This document shows, one piece after another, positions 11,661-23,039 of a DNA stretch of 64,000 bases. This DNA is from Acanthacorydalis orientalis. Its lineage: Eukaryota > Arthropoda > Insecta > Megaloptera > Corydalidae. Under the pieces are notes generated by a model. It saw only the letters and a list, made by a program, of their open reading frames with translations, was not told where the DNA came from and made no database searches. The stretch spans positions 15,014,512-15,078,511 of the forward strand of contig CM068313.1 of assembly GCA_034766995.1 (NCBI GenBank), read 5' to 3'. The position numbers and the translations under genes are program-made. Every line of letters starts with the position of its first letter. Positions within the stretch are counted from its first letter, which is position 1.

Positions 11661-11889
11661 GAGGGAAAAACACGGCGATTATAAGTTTTCCAGTCTGAAT
11701 AACACGGTTTATATATTTTATTTTATCCAGAAACTGTTAGAGCAAACACTCACCGTTATTGGCTGTAACGCTCTCTGTGCACTCCTATTTTGTGTACGTT
11801 ACAAGACGAGCCCTAATGGTCAAATAATCGTTTCAGATCTTGCTTTTTTATTTTATTTGCACATCATTTATTTGATTGTGTTTTACTGA

Positions 11890-12400
11890 ATTGAATTTAA
11901 TCGTGTAATTTCCTAAACGTTGTAAACTTCAGCTAATATTTGAGATACACGGTATAATTCATTAATAATATATTTATACAGCTTGTACTAGCATAATTTA
12001 CAAGAATTTATGTACAAGAAATCACAATGAAATTTTAATCGTCTATTTTTCAAGAAGTAATATTTTTGTGGGTTTAATTTTAGATAATATTTTAACATTT
12101 AAATTTATAAATACATTTCAGACTTGATAGAAGAAAAACTAAAAAACGAAGTAATTAGAATTATAATACGGTTAATTCAAACAACTATTATACATTTTTA
12201 TGAAAATAAAATATTATTCTTTATCTCAGTGATAAAAATAACTAAAATTTTAAATTACCGAAAATTGAAATTAAAAAATAATGTTTTATGACTGAAGATG
12301 ATATTATCCTCAGAGTCTAATGATTCATTGATGAATAAATGTTCTTTAAAAATTCTGATAACTTAAACGATTCAGTATCATTTTTCTCTATACATTTTTG
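11890..12400. other. AT-rich non-coding stretch
   Basis: Nothing recognised between the CpG-bearing patch and the mariner end at 12401. Confidence 0.5.
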
Positions 12401-13341
12401 TTAGGTTGGTGCATAATTAACGATCTGTTTGCCCAAGTCCTTTGAATCTGTCAAATTTATCACATTTTGTTTCAATTTTTTTACTAATATATTCCTTACT
12501 ATTTAGTTAGTAAAATGCATATCGATAACTATCTTCATATTCGTCATATTATGCTTTATCACTTCAAAAAGATAGTTTGCAGCACAATCATTCCGCGATC
12601 TCAAAGAACTCTTTGATGAAGGAACGGCCGGCGAAAGCCAAGTTCGAATATGGTTTCAAATCCAGTGACACAAGCTTAATAGATGAAGAAAGAAGAGGTC
12701 GCACGCCTAATTTTGATGGTCAGGCTCTTCAGATGGCCGTGGAAGAAGAAGAAAGTTTAACAACAAGAATACTGGCCGAACAATTCAATGTCGACCATTC
12801 AACGACGGTCAGACACCTCAAAAAGCTCAATATAAGGTATGGAAAATGGTTGGGTGGGTTTCTCAAGGGCTCTACGATGACAAAAGGTCAGTCGAGTTTA
12901 CATATTTACCTAATTGCTTCAGAGAAATGAGCAAAATCTCTTTCTTCAACAATTGTCCGATCTCATACCTAATGTCGATTCATGTAACCCATCAAGGACA
13001 AGGGGTCGAACTTATTCAAGCACACGCCATACTCTTCCACCGAAGCACATATAGACTACCACGTTAATTGCTTGTTCAAAAATTGGTAGACGAGCAAAGT
13101 CTACGATGATTTGGATGAACTTATTGCCGATGTCAAAGTGTGGATCGCGTCGAAGAAACATGACATTTTTACCCGTGGAATCGATAGTTTGCCAAGCAAA
13201 TGGGAAACAATTATTTAAGTAGACGGCGATTATGATTCATAATGGTCTTTTAAACATGTTGTGAGTGTATTTTATTGTTTTATTATTGAATAAATTTAGA
13301 ACCAAAAAAAAAAAACGATAGTTAATTATGCACCAACCTAA
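12401..13341 (+). mobile_element. mariner element M, 941 bp, both ends present
   Basis: Left end TTAGGTTGGTGCATAATTAA and right end TTAATTATGCACCAACCTAA form a perfect 20-bp terminal inverted repeat. The TA target duplication is not visible on the left (flank ends in TG). The length is short of a full mariner (about 1.3 kb), and the missing part is the middle of the transposase. Confidence 0.95.
12560..13235 (+). pseudogene. mariner transposase relic in element M
   Basis: N-terminal block: an in-frame stretch with DEERRGRTPNFDGQALQMAV, then ESLTTRILAEQFNVDHSTTV and RHLKKLN, the second HTH of mariner transposases. A linker like WVPHEL is recognisable after a frameshift (GKWLGGF versus WVSQGLYDD). 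The C-terminal block near 13105-13230 reads DDLDELIADVKVWIASKKHD, then FTRGIDSLPSKWETII, the usual mariner tail. The D-D-D catalytic core between them is mostly deleted. No intact product. Confidence 0.85.
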
Positions 13342-14089
13342 TAATATATTTCATATCTTTATCCTATATCTCATTAGTCTCTTTTCTGCATTTGTTGGCT
13401 TCTAGTGACAATAATTTATATTACCCACAGGTTGTCTTCTCTTCTTAAAAGAAATTCCATTTCTTTTCTATTTCAAGCGATGTATCGTTATTGTTATGTA
13501 TGTAACTCATGTTTGTTTAAATATCGAGTTTATTCCTATCGTATCTTTTCTTACTAATTCTAACACACACTTTTCTATGGTTCTGTTTTTTCTGAAGTTG
13601 CTGAATATTTTTGGTATTAAAAATGTTTCATTTCTATATAGATAAGAATATATAGAAAATATATTAGTCAAATAATTTTTTCTTCAAAAAATGCTTAATC
13701 GTCGATTTAAATATAGTGGAATTTCTATCAAAGTAACAATATTTTATATTTTATTTTATTCTTTTCAATGAATAATTTATCCTATTAACTATCTGTCCTA
13801 AATGAACATAATTTCTTAAATTATTCAATTAATATTTCTTTTACTTTCATTTTTCACATTAAAATAAACATATTGATTTTTGTAAATATGATATGATATA
13901 TATATGTATGAATTTGTCTGTTTATAATTTATTTTAAAAATAAAAATGTATAGAATTTAAGAAAATGCGTCAAGCGCATATTTTTGTTATATAGGTCAAC
14001 AGTGTGTGGATGCATTGAAACCATTGCAAAATGTGATACATAGATTATGTGGCGTTAAATAAAAAAAGAAGAACACACATTTTAATAAT
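13342..14089. other. AT-rich non-coding stretch
   Basis: No gene or element end seen. A short ATATGATATATATATGTATG tract lies near 13888-13907. Confidence 0.5.
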
Positions 14090-14350
14090 ACAACACCGCA
14101 ACTAAACAACGAAACGAAACAGAATGGCGAGAAGTGAGCGACGAGACAGGCTAACGGGCAGGCGTACCAACCACATCGGGAGAACCGACCCTTTTCTCAT
14201 GTACGTAGTTCGCAGATGTCCTTCACATAATGGGATTAGCATAAAGCCGTGGTTTATTTTTGCGTCGAGGGCCGATGAGAACAATATTTGAATATCCTGT
14301 CGTGGACGCGTATGCAAATATAGAAGATTGGGGTCACCCACGTTTGTTAA
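14090..14350. promoter_or_regulatory. CpG-bearing island with POU octamer and GGATTA
   Basis: Contrast with the flanks is clear: CpG-containing words such as GAAGTGAGCGACGAGACAGG and GTCGTGGACGCGTATG. A perfect POU octamer ATGCAAAT is at 14312-14319, and GGATTA (K50 homeodomain core) is at 14233-14238. The overlapping 90-residue minus frame has no recognisable domain and is probably chance. An enhancer or promoter role is inference. Confidence 0.3.
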
Positions 14351-14470
14351 TACTATGTGTATGTGTGTTATCATTCATGAGTACAATTAATTTAGGTATA
14401 CAAATCAACCTGCGACAACGGTCACTGTATTACGGGATTCATTGTTTTAATACGAATTCTCGTAAATAGA

Positions 14471-15345
14471 GATAATTAAAAAATGTATTGGATTTGATAT
14501 CAAAATTGAATTGGCTTATTCTCTTTCGGCCGCTCTGTTTTTCTAATGCTCTCGTATAATATTTCGTCGCTTAATTGTTTTTATTTATTTTACGTACATC
14601 GTCTGCGAAACATTTTATGTCTTTAATATCAGATTCTTTTTATTTGTTCAGCACGTGTGCTTTCGCGTTCAAATACGAACGTATCGTTTTCTGAAACTAC
14701 TGAAAATGGCTGACAGTAATCAGATTAGCAATTCCGAACATATGTTACCTAATTACACTGAATACCTAATAAAAGATCATTAGGGAAGTTAGTACGAGTT
14801 TAATCTTTGTTAACAATATTTTAGATAAGATCGCTGAAATAATTATATAGTTGAAACGTTTTTGTAACACAAGAACATTCAATTATGTATTTATTCATAT
14901 GTATTGAATTTTTTATCGTTTTTATATAATTATTTAGATTTTGAATCTATTTACAAAAAAAATGTCCTTAATGCGTTCAAGTAAGCCGAAATATTTTATC
15001 GTAGAAATATTTATACTATTTAAAAAATTATTTATATCTTGCTTCATACAGGTTTTTGAATTTATTTTTAAACACTATATTCTTTTAGAGAATTCCATAA
15101 TCATAGTTATTGATATTTGTTCCCAAGACTTATCTATCAGTCAGTTCACAGACTAAATGTGTTTTTATTATTAACAAACGAATTTATTTTAATATTAATC
15201 AATAAAATTATACATTTTTTTTAGAAATATTTTTTAAAAATATAATATAATTAGTTAAACATCACATTTTTATTTTCTTGTGTATCTGTTTGATATTATT
15301 TTTATGTTTGATTGCCAAGAATCTATCTCACTGAGTAATTATTCA
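14471..15345. other. AT-rich non-coding stretch
   Basis: No gene, repeat unit or recognised transposon end. The 71-residue plus frame at 14941-15156 is hydrophobic low-complexity sequence without a domain. Confidence 0.45.
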
Positions 15346-15464
15346 AGTATTCTATTATACTACGACCAATTTTGAATCTTGAGCCATCGCTTGATAACTT
15401 AATAATATTCAAGCGACCATAAATGACTGGCTCAAGAGTCAAATCTAATAATATTAGAATACAT
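15346..15464. mobile_element. Hairpin MITE, copy 1 (~119 bp)
   Basis: A nested hairpin: outer arms GTATTCTATTATAC / TAATATTAGAATAC, middle arms TTTGAATCTTGAGCCA / TGGCTCAAGAGTCAAA (one mismatch in 16), inner arms TCGCTTGA / TCAAGCGA. The left half word CTACGACCAATTT followed by GAGCCAT is shared with the hairpin at 44751-44878, so this is a dispersed family. No coding capacity and no clear target duplication. Confidence 0.65.
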
Positions 15465-15779
15465 CAAAGGTGACTTAATGGGATTTAGGCGAAAATAGTA
15501 ATACAATAATAGTATCACAGGAAAAAAAATACTTGCGTACTTAATTTTTATTTAATAAACCTGGAAAAATATTATTGTAGATTTTTTTCTGCGGAAACTT
15601 TGCGAATTTTAGAAGAATATATGTTTTTTTTTTTTGATCATATTACTCGGAAATTAATATTGAAATCAATTGTCATACATTTAAAAAGTATGAAACGTTT
15701 TTAAATGAAAATATATGTGCTCGAAGTGTAATACTAAATTGAAAGAAAATAAAATAAATAAACAAACTCTGACAAGGGA

Positions 15780-16080
15780 TTCGAAGCACTGACTGCAACT
15801 GACATATCGACCCGATTTGCATTTGTTTTATAATCAAGAATGGCGGCCGTTACGTCGCTTCTGTAACAAATATTTAAATTAAGGTTGATTTCACTTTGTA
15901 GCCGGCCCGCTGTTCACCTCTTTGCGTATAATTTTTGTTGTTCGCTCGTCATTCTTTTATATCATTTAAATTGGAGGCACGGTTATAGACGTGAATTAAT
16001 GACACGACGATCTAGTTACTAATTTCAAGATCGCGGCGGCGACCCCAAAACGTACATTAGAGGTTAATTTATCATTTTCA
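15780..16080. other. CpG-bearing island
   Basis: Contains ATGGCGGCCGTTACGTCG, AGCCGGCCCGC and GATCGCGGCGGCGACC. No open frame with a recognisable domain. Regulatory or exonic role is unresolved. Confidence 0.35.
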
Positions 16081-16368
16081 GAATGTCATGGTTACTGTAT
16101 AAACATTTGGTCTGTAAAAGGTACGAAATTTTACATGTTGATTAATTATTATCTTTGCTGTGACTGTCAGAAATGTGTTTGCTTTATAAAATATGTTGTA
16201 CGAATGTATACATACGGGTAAACGATAATTTCAGTGAACAATTGTTGGTTCATTATTTCAATATTGTTTTCAGGTCGGAATGGGGATTTTTAAAAAATCT
16301 ACGTATCAGTATTTCATTTTCAGCTTTTTATTATTTCATGAAAATACTGTATAAATATGTACACACAG

Positions 16369-16400
16369 GTATATATATATATATATTTATATACATATAC
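16369..16400. repeat. Short (TA)n tract
   Basis: About 9 TA units, then TTTATATACATATAC. Confidence 0.85.
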
Positions 16401-16663
16401 TGATTTGTATAGGATTTTATTTTCTACTATTTGTTCTCTTTCATTATAGTTCTTCATTGATTTTATTATATTTAATATTTTTTTTGTAATTTAATAAGAT
16501 TTATGATTGAAATTTGCTAAAAAAATGTGCTATATGAGATGATGATATATTTGCGAAAAAATCTCAATTTTCTATTATCTTTTTTTAAAAAAATCTATAT
16601 TTATTCATTTATTTCAGTATTTTTCTTTAGTTACAATTCACACTTGTAACAAGCCTATCATAA

Positions 16664-16667
<4 letters not shown>

Positions 16668-16704
<37 letters not shown>
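16668..16704. repeat. (TA)n microsatellite
   Basis: About 18 TA units, 62 bp left of mariner copy B but not touching it. Confidence 0.95.
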
Positions 16705-16708
<4 letters not shown>

Positions 16709-16766
16709 GGGTGTTTCGAATGCTTATAGATTTCAACAAATTTACAACCATTTAAATCATAAAATA

Positions 16767-17287
16767 TTAGGTTAGTACAAAAATAATTCCGGTTTATGAA
16801 CTTTAAATTACTATAAATTTTTTAATTTAAGTGGTTTTAGATGATGCAGAACTGTTAGATGACTAAAGCTTAACTTTTGTGCAAGTTCTCGAAATGATGT
16901 CTGTGATTCTGATTCAACTAACGGCTTAAGTCTCTTCAAGACTCTTGTTTCCAACGCAAAATTTTTGGAACCACCATTGCACCATACGTTTCTTAACAAT
17001 ACCCACACCAAAAGCATCGTTAAGTTTACGAGCAATTTCTGCCGCTTTATTACCCATTTATAAGTCATACAAAAATTGCTCTCATTTGCTACTTTTCCAT
17101 ATTACTTCAATGGCCCAATTTAAAGGAAAATTAATAATAAAACCAAAATTGATGTTACCAAAATACAGATCAAAATATGTACTATAAAATGACACTCACA
17201 TGATCACGATGAAACGGCACTTTCATTAAAAAAAATTGAGTTTAGATTTCAGAATAAAAAACCGTAATTATTTTCCTACCAACCTAA
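16767..17287 (-). mobile_element. HTH-only mariner derivative, copy B, 521 bp
   Basis: Both inverted repeats are present: TTAGGTTAGTACAAAAATAA on the left and TTATTTTCCTACCAACCTAA on the right. TA precedes the left end; the right flank is GA, so the duplication has decayed. The interior holds a 5' leader, the DNA-binding N-terminus, and then directly the 3' tail, as in copies A, C and D. Confidence 0.9.
16811..17068 (-). pseudogene. mariner HTH relic, copy B
   Basis: The second HTH is in frame (LKPLVESESQTSFRELAQKL, then SHLTVLHHLK). The first half of the same open frame is out of register with the mariner N-terminus because of a frameshift around residue 40 (the QWWFQK motif is read in another frame). 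It ends at LKLKNL, the common deletion junction. No catalytic residues. Confidence 0.75.
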
Positions 17288-17586
17288 GATAAGTTATTAT
17301 AAAAAATAAAACTAAATACCCTAAACAATAAGATTTAAAGCTATACATTTATAAAGTATATCAAAAGTATAGCACGTATTATTTTTCTAATAATTTCTTT
17401 TTTAAATTGGTAACAAATTGAGACAAACTTAACAATAACAATTTTTTCACTTGTGACTGATTTTATATTCACAAATGAATATCTCATTTCTCTGCAAACC
17501 ATAATTTAATTATTGATCATTTTGAATATTACTTATTCATATTTCTATGTAAATGCCAAACCTCACCAGAACACGAAGGTATAATC

Positions 17587-17805
17587 CAACGGTGGGAAAA
17601 CTACTAATCCCGAAGCTACTCTGGGCTGCTCTCGAGATAATATTGGGTTTTATTGTAATTTTCCTAAAATTTTATATTAATTATCTATAACAGTAATCTA
17701 TACAAACAATTTGTGATTTTTGAGGTGCTAAAATAATTCATTTATTATATATATATATACTTGATTAAATAGTTTTATTTTGATTTCTAATTCAATTATC
17801 TTAAA
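17587..17805 (+). mobile_element. hAT-like element, partial copy
   Basis: Begins CAACGGTGGGAAAACTAC and continues GAGATAATATTGGGTTTTAT, then ATTAATTATCTATAACAGTA. It matches the left part of the hAT-like element at 25023 in the same order (CAAGGGTGGGTAAACTGC, GAGACAATATTGGG, AATCTATAGTAGTA) until about ATTATCTT near 17802. No right end was found nearby. Confidence 0.65.
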
Positions 17806-18106
17806 GTAAAGAATAAAAGGGAAGAGTTAATAATAATAAATAAATACATTATTTGGTAATGTTATTTAAAACAGAAAAATATTTTAGTATAACAATTCTA
17901 CTACATTACACACCACAAAAACATGTTTCATATAGTAAAATTAATCCTACTGCCTTGGGATGTCACAACATAACACTACAGCTTCATGAAAGATCAAACG
18001 AAGTATTAGCATATTAAATCGCAATTTAATTACTTGACAAGGATATGTTACAGTAAATTCTCTATTAATCAAATCACAGTAACCAATTTTATAAATTATA
18101 TTTTTT

Positions 18107-18111
<5 letters not shown>

Positions 18112-18187
<76 letters not shown>
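18112..18187. repeat. (TA)n with GTATATGTG interruption
   Basis: Two TA blocks of about 15 units each, separated by GTATATGTG. Confidence 0.95.
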
Positions 18188-18190
<3 letters not shown>

Positions 18191-19864
18191 CATTTATAAA
18201 TATGTGTGTGTTAAAAACACTGCTCCACAATTCTGATCGATTTGAAAATATGATGGAAATTAACAAAAGATAAATGGAATGCGATTATTTTGATATGAAA
18301 AGCCTGCAGGCTCTAATTTAATTTGATGTCATCAATTCTGTTTCGGGTATTTATATTAAAAAAATAAACACGTACAAACATACAGAACACTGTTATCTAC
18401 CTAAATACGAAACGAAAAATGGATAAATGTTAAATGAAACTGGAATATGATTACGATGAGCATTTTATAATTCACAGAAATATCAATCATTTAACGTACG
18501 GTTTACAATACAATTTCAATAAATGTACATGGGAGCTAGATTCTTGTTTCGTGTAGTTATTTTCATGTTTGAGGTGAATCCTTATTTAATACTCGTATTA
18601 AACAACATATTCGTTTTCTTTTTTTTATTCTATTGAAATATATTGAGTGGATAAAATGGTTTGTTAAATTTGATAATAATTTAAAGTAAAAAATCTTAAT
18701 TAAAAATGTAATGTTTATATATTAGATAAGTTAAAAATAGAAATAAGATAAATATTCACTTATTCAACCTGATTGTTAATCTAAATATAGATTTCATATA
18801 ATAATAATAATAATTGTAAGAAAACATCTCCTTAAGACAGAGAATTTAATGAGTGGATTTCTAATAAAGGTCAATATTTAATTTTTAATAATTCATCTCT
18901 TAGATCTATTGGAAAAATCAATAATAATTACAACTTCAATAATAAAAAAAAGAGAGTCAATGTAAAATTGAGAAAATAATATTTCCCTTATAAGAAGAAT
19001 ATATTTCAACTTATACCTCTTTAATGAATAATGAGATACCATCAGTCTATATAATTTTTTTTTGTTAATTTTACATATCTGAATTTATATATAACTTTGC
19101 AGATATTTCTGCGAGACGCCTGTATGCGGTACAAATTTCAAATTAATAAAAGATATATGATCCGATCTTGGTATTATTGAAAAAAATTTTCAAATATTCA
19201 GTTTCTAATTTTAATAAATAATTAAAAATTGATGACATAAAAGAAAACTCTATTGAATTTTAATTTTATTGAAATTTATTTACGTTATGTAAAAATTACT
19301 TTATAATGCTTAAACATTAAATTAAATTAATAAATATCAACCCGTTAATAACGTATTCGATGTTGTGTAAGTAATATTTGAATAATGAATATTTATAATA
19401 ATAAATTGATAGATATAAAAGTTTAGACTTTATGTTAATATTTAGACAGCTTATTAGATTTGACATTAAACTGTCATTCGGGGTAACAATATTACAGAAA
19501 GACAATCATAATTAAGAAAATCGTTTAAATTAATAATTTTTTTTATGTTTAATTGAAATTATTTAAAACAGTGGTGTAAAACATACACATTATCGCCTAT
19601 TTTTATCTTCGGACAATCGTATGCGTGGTAAACAGTTTAATAATAAAGAAGAATTAAATATGGAGGTGTCTACATTTTTTGAAAATAAAAATAATTAGTT
19701 TTATAAAAATCTAATTTATAAATTATCTTCTTGCTAGGAAAGGGTTGTTCAATACGAAGGTGGATATTTTGATGAATTTTTACATAAAATAAATTTATTT
19801 TATGTAAAAAACTCAAGTGTTTTTTTTCTCAATTCAAAAACGACATAACTTTCTTGGTTACCTG

Positions 19865-19869
<5 letters not shown>
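18188..19869. other. AT-rich non-coding stretch
   Basis: About 1.7 kb with no gene or recognised element. A short perfect trinucleotide run (ATA)5 occurs near 18800. The 62-residue minus frame at 19317-19505 has no domain. Confidence 0.45.
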
Positions 19870-19948
<79 letters not shown>

Positions 19949-19999
19949 TATATATGAATATATATGAATATATATGAATATATATGAATATATATATTC
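19870..19999. repeat. (TA)n followed by a 10-bp higher-order repeat
   Basis: About 36 TA units lead into five to six tandem copies of TATATGAATA at 19941-19990, then TATATATTCA. The single G has spread as part of a 10-bp unit. Confidence 0.95.
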
Positions 20000-20039
20000 A
20001 TTTATCTGAATTTAAAACTTCAAAATCAAATAATATTTA

Positions 20040-20580
20040 GAAAAATAAAGCGCACGGAACCGCACGCATAAAAAGTTGCAACTGTACATGCGGTGAAATA
20101 TATACACAAAATGAACGGATATTGTAATCAAACGACAATCAGTCGAGTCTAAACGACGCGCTAACGAAATTAAAAAGCTCTAACGATCCGCGTAACAGAT
20201 CACCGTGAGATATCGTCCCAAAGTCGTTAGGATCGCACCCTCCCCGTTTATTCTCTGTGTAATGTGAATCCTTAGCATGCCGGTGCATACGCCTCGGGCG
20301 GTATTCAAAGACGGCGGAAACCAAAGAAGATCGTTCGCTGTAACAGCAATGGATGATGTCGGGGTGCGCCGGAGGTCGTCATAGTCGCTTGTATTTTTTT
20401 GCGATCGACCTTGTTTCTCCCGGTGGTTTCGTGTTTATTGCGCGGTTGTTCTGTCACGTATCTGAATGACAGCAGGATTTTATTTAAAATGCCGAGCGTG
20501 ATATAACCCACGGCGAGGATCGGTGATCAGGGACGGACTCGGTACGTACGGTGACGAGAACACGATTGCGATGACATATT
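20040..20580. promoter_or_regulatory. Strongest CpG-bearing island in the window
   Basis: About 540 bp with dense CpGs, in words such as GTCTAAACGACGCGCTAACG, GATCCGCGTAAC, GCCTCGGGCGGTATTC, GGGGTGCGCCGGAGG and CACGGCGAGGATCGG. It stands out sharply from the AT-rich flanks. Two minus-strand frames cross it (20139-20324, 20305-20511) but show no recognisable domain and overlap each other. The most useful reading is a candidate promoter, first exon or conserved non-coding element. Orientation is unknown. Confidence 0.4.
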
Positions 20581-20803
20581 TTACAGTAATGGAAGTTCTA
20601 TCTGTTGATGATAATTTTGATGTAACTTAATAAATATATAATCTAATCAAATTCCAGTTTATTTTCAAACATTCTATTTAGTATTTTTCTTATAATTGAT
20701 TAATTCACAAGTTATTACTGTTTGGATAAAAAAAATCTCTTTTATTATTTGTAGTACTCAATTTAAATTATCTGTTTGTGATTATTGTGTTGTAAATCTA
20801 ATT

Positions 20804-21172
20804 CATCATCATCTTCAACCCCTGTTAATCCACTGCTGGATAAAGGCCTCTTCCATGATTTTCCATTTTGTTCGATTCAGTGCTTCTCTTTTCCACAGTT
20901 TTCCAAGAATGTTTTTAATATCCTTATCCCATCTGTTCATTGGTCTCTTTCTCGGTCTTTTCATATTCCTTGGTTCCCAGTCAATAATTTATCTTGTCCA
21001 TCGGTTGTCTTTTCTTCTTGCGATATGTCCCGCCCGTTTCCATTTCAGACTCTTTACTTTTCTTATTATATCTGTGACTCCTATTTGTTTTCGTATCCAT
21101 TCTATTCTCTTTCTATCTCTTCTTGTTATTCCCAACATGCATCGTTCCATACTTCGTTGTGTTGTTTGGAGA
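20804..21172 (-). mobile_element. 5'-truncated RTE-type LINE with perfect 11-bp target duplication
   Basis: The insert is flanked by identical TAAATCTAATT at 20793-20803 and 21173-21183. It reads on the minus strand and holds only the last ~120 codons of the LINE polyprotein plus a short 3' end made of GAT triplets (ATCATCATCTT on the plus strand). A GAT/TGAT-type 3' tail and severe 5' truncation are typical of RTE-clade retrotransposons. The perfect duplication and the single nonsense codon suggest a fairly recent insertion. The two long plus-strand frames over it are antisense shadows. Confidence 0.9.
20815..21172 (-). pseudogene. RTE-type LINE reverse transcriptase C-terminus
   Basis: Minus-strand translation reads LQTTQRSMERCMLGITRRDR, then a stretch with IGVTDIIRKVKSLKWKRAGH and IARRKDNRWTR, then a stop, then IIDWEPRNMKRPRKRPMNRW, DKDIKNILGKLWKREALNRT and KWKIMEEAFIQQWINRG before the natural stop at 20815-20817. 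This is the conserved C-terminal region after the reverse transcriptase domain in insect RTE-like elements. One in-frame TAA replaces a Lys codon after RWTR; otherwise the frame is open. The endonuclease and RT domains are absent. Confidence 0.9.
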
Positions 21173-21183
21173 TAAATCTAATT

Positions 21184-21204
21184 ATTGATATATATATATA
21201 TATC
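21184..21204. repeat. Short (TA)n tract
   Basis: About 7 TA units immediately after the right LINE target duplication. Confidence 0.8.
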
Positions 21205-21535
21205 AAGTGCTCATTTATATTATTCAGAAATATGTTAATCCTTTGAACTCGAAATATTTTTTGACTTGATATACCAGCAAATCGAAGGAATAATCAACAT
21301 ACGTTAAGAAATTAAAATAAATATAATTTCGATACACTTTTAATTATATATTGTAAATTAATACTAGTTACATAGTGCTTTATAAACATTGTGATATAGT
21401 TATCTGATTTTAGTCTTTCTATTTTTTGATTTTGTAGAATTTTTGAAAACAATCAACTATATGTACATTCGGATTATTTACAAAAGTGTCGCATAATATT
21501 GTTTTTTTCAGCCTCCTTGAATTTTTCTATATATA

Positions 21536-21655
21536 GTTAAGCGTTAGTCATCTAACAGTTCTGGATTACTTAAAACAGTTACAAAAATCAAAAAAAGAGA
21601 AAAATGTACATGAATTTTAAGACCATAAACCGCAATTATTTTTTTATCAACCTAA
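21536..21655 (+). mobile_element. HTH-only mariner derivative, copy E (3' fragment)
   Basis: Starts in the end of the HTH region (GTTAGTCATCTAACAGTTCT, the SHPTVL codons) and runs through GAATTTTAAGACCATAAACC to the 3' inverted repeat CGCAATTATTTTTTTATCAA then CCTAA and TA. The 5' part is lost. It carries the same HTH-to-tail junction as the other copies. Confidence 0.8.
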
Positions 21656-22198
21656 TAATAACGTGTTTTCATTAACGAACTAAATTTTATAATATTATAA
21701 ATATAGTTTGTATTTTTTACCCGATTATTTAAAAAGAAAAGCAGTTTTATAGTCTTAACAATCTTATTGTATTTAAACTCTGTCATTGTATTGTATGTAA
21801 TTTATATTAAAAATATGATTTAATTGTATATATTGAATATCGTTAAACAAATTATAAAATCAATTCAATTCAATTATAAGATGAATTTTTTATAAGTTTG
21901 TTTTCATGTACTTTTCAGGCATTTAAAATTATTTTAAAACATGCAATTTTCCATACTTTGTATTATAATCACGTATCCGATGAGAACATATTTAATGAAT
22001 ATTTAAAACACTGTACGAAAAGTTACTGATTTCACGAAACGCACTACAAATTTTGCTGAATTGTTTAAAAACGGCGTAAACAAAATAGATCATTAAAAAA
22101 AGACACAAACTAGACAGGTCATAAATAATTCACAACACCCAAATATGACAAGAAGCAACGACGCCATCTCTGTATCACAGGCATGTAAAAGAATATAT

Positions 22199-22226
22199 AT
22201 GTGTGTGTATATATATATATATATTT
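22199..22226. repeat. Short (TG)n/(TA)n tract
   Basis: GTGTGTGTATATATATATAT-type tract. Frames on both strands across it are artefacts. Confidence 0.85.
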
Positions 22227-22249
22227 GTTGGTATGTGTATATTTTTTTC

Positions 22250-22440
22250 CAAAGATCAACGTTGTGGTTGGAGGGCGTGACCAACGATGGAAGGAGGGTT
22301 CCGCGAGAGAGTAATCTACACATCCGGATCCGGGTGATACAACACTCCGGTAACCCCTCACATGATCGCGCAGCACCACGCACACCGTCGTACCACCACT
22401 TTTGTACCCGGATGATAATAAACAGGGGATGAAAATATAT
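22250..22440. other. CpG-bearing island
   Basis: Contains GGAGGGCGTGACCAACG, GGTTCCGCGAGAGAG, CATCCGGATCCGGGTG, CATGATCGCGCAGCACC. Three overlapping frames on both strands cross it and none has a recognisable domain. Confidence 0.35.
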
Positions 22441-22820
22441 TAGGTAATTTTAAACACATGTGGGTTGCGGTCTCATTGTGAGTATGCAAATTTTGCACAA
22501 ACATTAGCGTTGATAATAGCATTGTTTTATCGGGATTTTATTAATGGTGGGGTTTATCTAGACGTGAGACGGACGGAAAGGGTATGTTTCGAGTTATGCA
22601 CGCGTGTTTCTCGTTTTTGATCAAAAATTGAAACATCGGATAGACTTTGTATTGCACTGTCGTCAGAATTGCCATTTTTATGATATTTATGGAAAGGACG
22701 GGTCGTGTAATTTCAACGAAATGCATTAAAACCTAAGCTAAATAAGGAATTATACTAAATGAAAGGTTTAATTAGTTTCATGTAAACAATTATTGTTACC
22801 GCTTTCAACTTACATCACAC

Positions 22821-22825
22821 ACACA

Positions 22826-22903
<78 letters not shown>

Positions 22904-22936
22904 TATATATAAATATATATATAAATATATATATAA

Positions 22937-22971
<35 letters not shown>

Positions 22972-22981
22972 AATATATATT

Positions 22982-23012
<31 letters not shown>

Positions 23013-23039
23013 GTATATAAATATATATATATATATATA
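22821..23039. repeat. Large (TA)n tract with 12-bp higher-order repeat
   Basis: Starts with (CA)n (CACACACACTC), then TA blocks. From about 22899 to 22958 the unit AAATATATATAT repeats five times in register, then TA blocks with GTA and AAATAT interruptions follow. This is the longest microsatellite in the window. Confidence 0.95.

Noticed and set aside
14102..14374. 90-residue minus frame in a CpG-bearing island
   Set aside because: No recognisable domain, an overlapping plus-strand frame and no splice or start context. CpG-bearing islands naturally have fewer stops than AT-rich DNA.
15770..15800. GGGATTCGAAGC considered as a tRNA T-arm
   Set aside because: No matching A box or acceptor stem could be built around it. 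The same applies to GGTTCGAAGAAC near 26151.
20139..20511. Two overlapping minus frames in the strongest CpG-bearing island
   Set aside because: Basic, low-similarity sequences without a domain; overlapping frames in GC-richer DNA are expected by chance.
20696..21246. Two long plus-strand frames (159 and 153 residues)
   Set aside because: They lie antisense to the RTE LINE tail, whose conserved protein reads on the minus strand and ends at a natural stop. They have no domain of their own.
22093..22432. Three overlapping frames on both strands
   Set aside because: Mutually overlapping, partly microsatellite-derived, and no domain is recognised.
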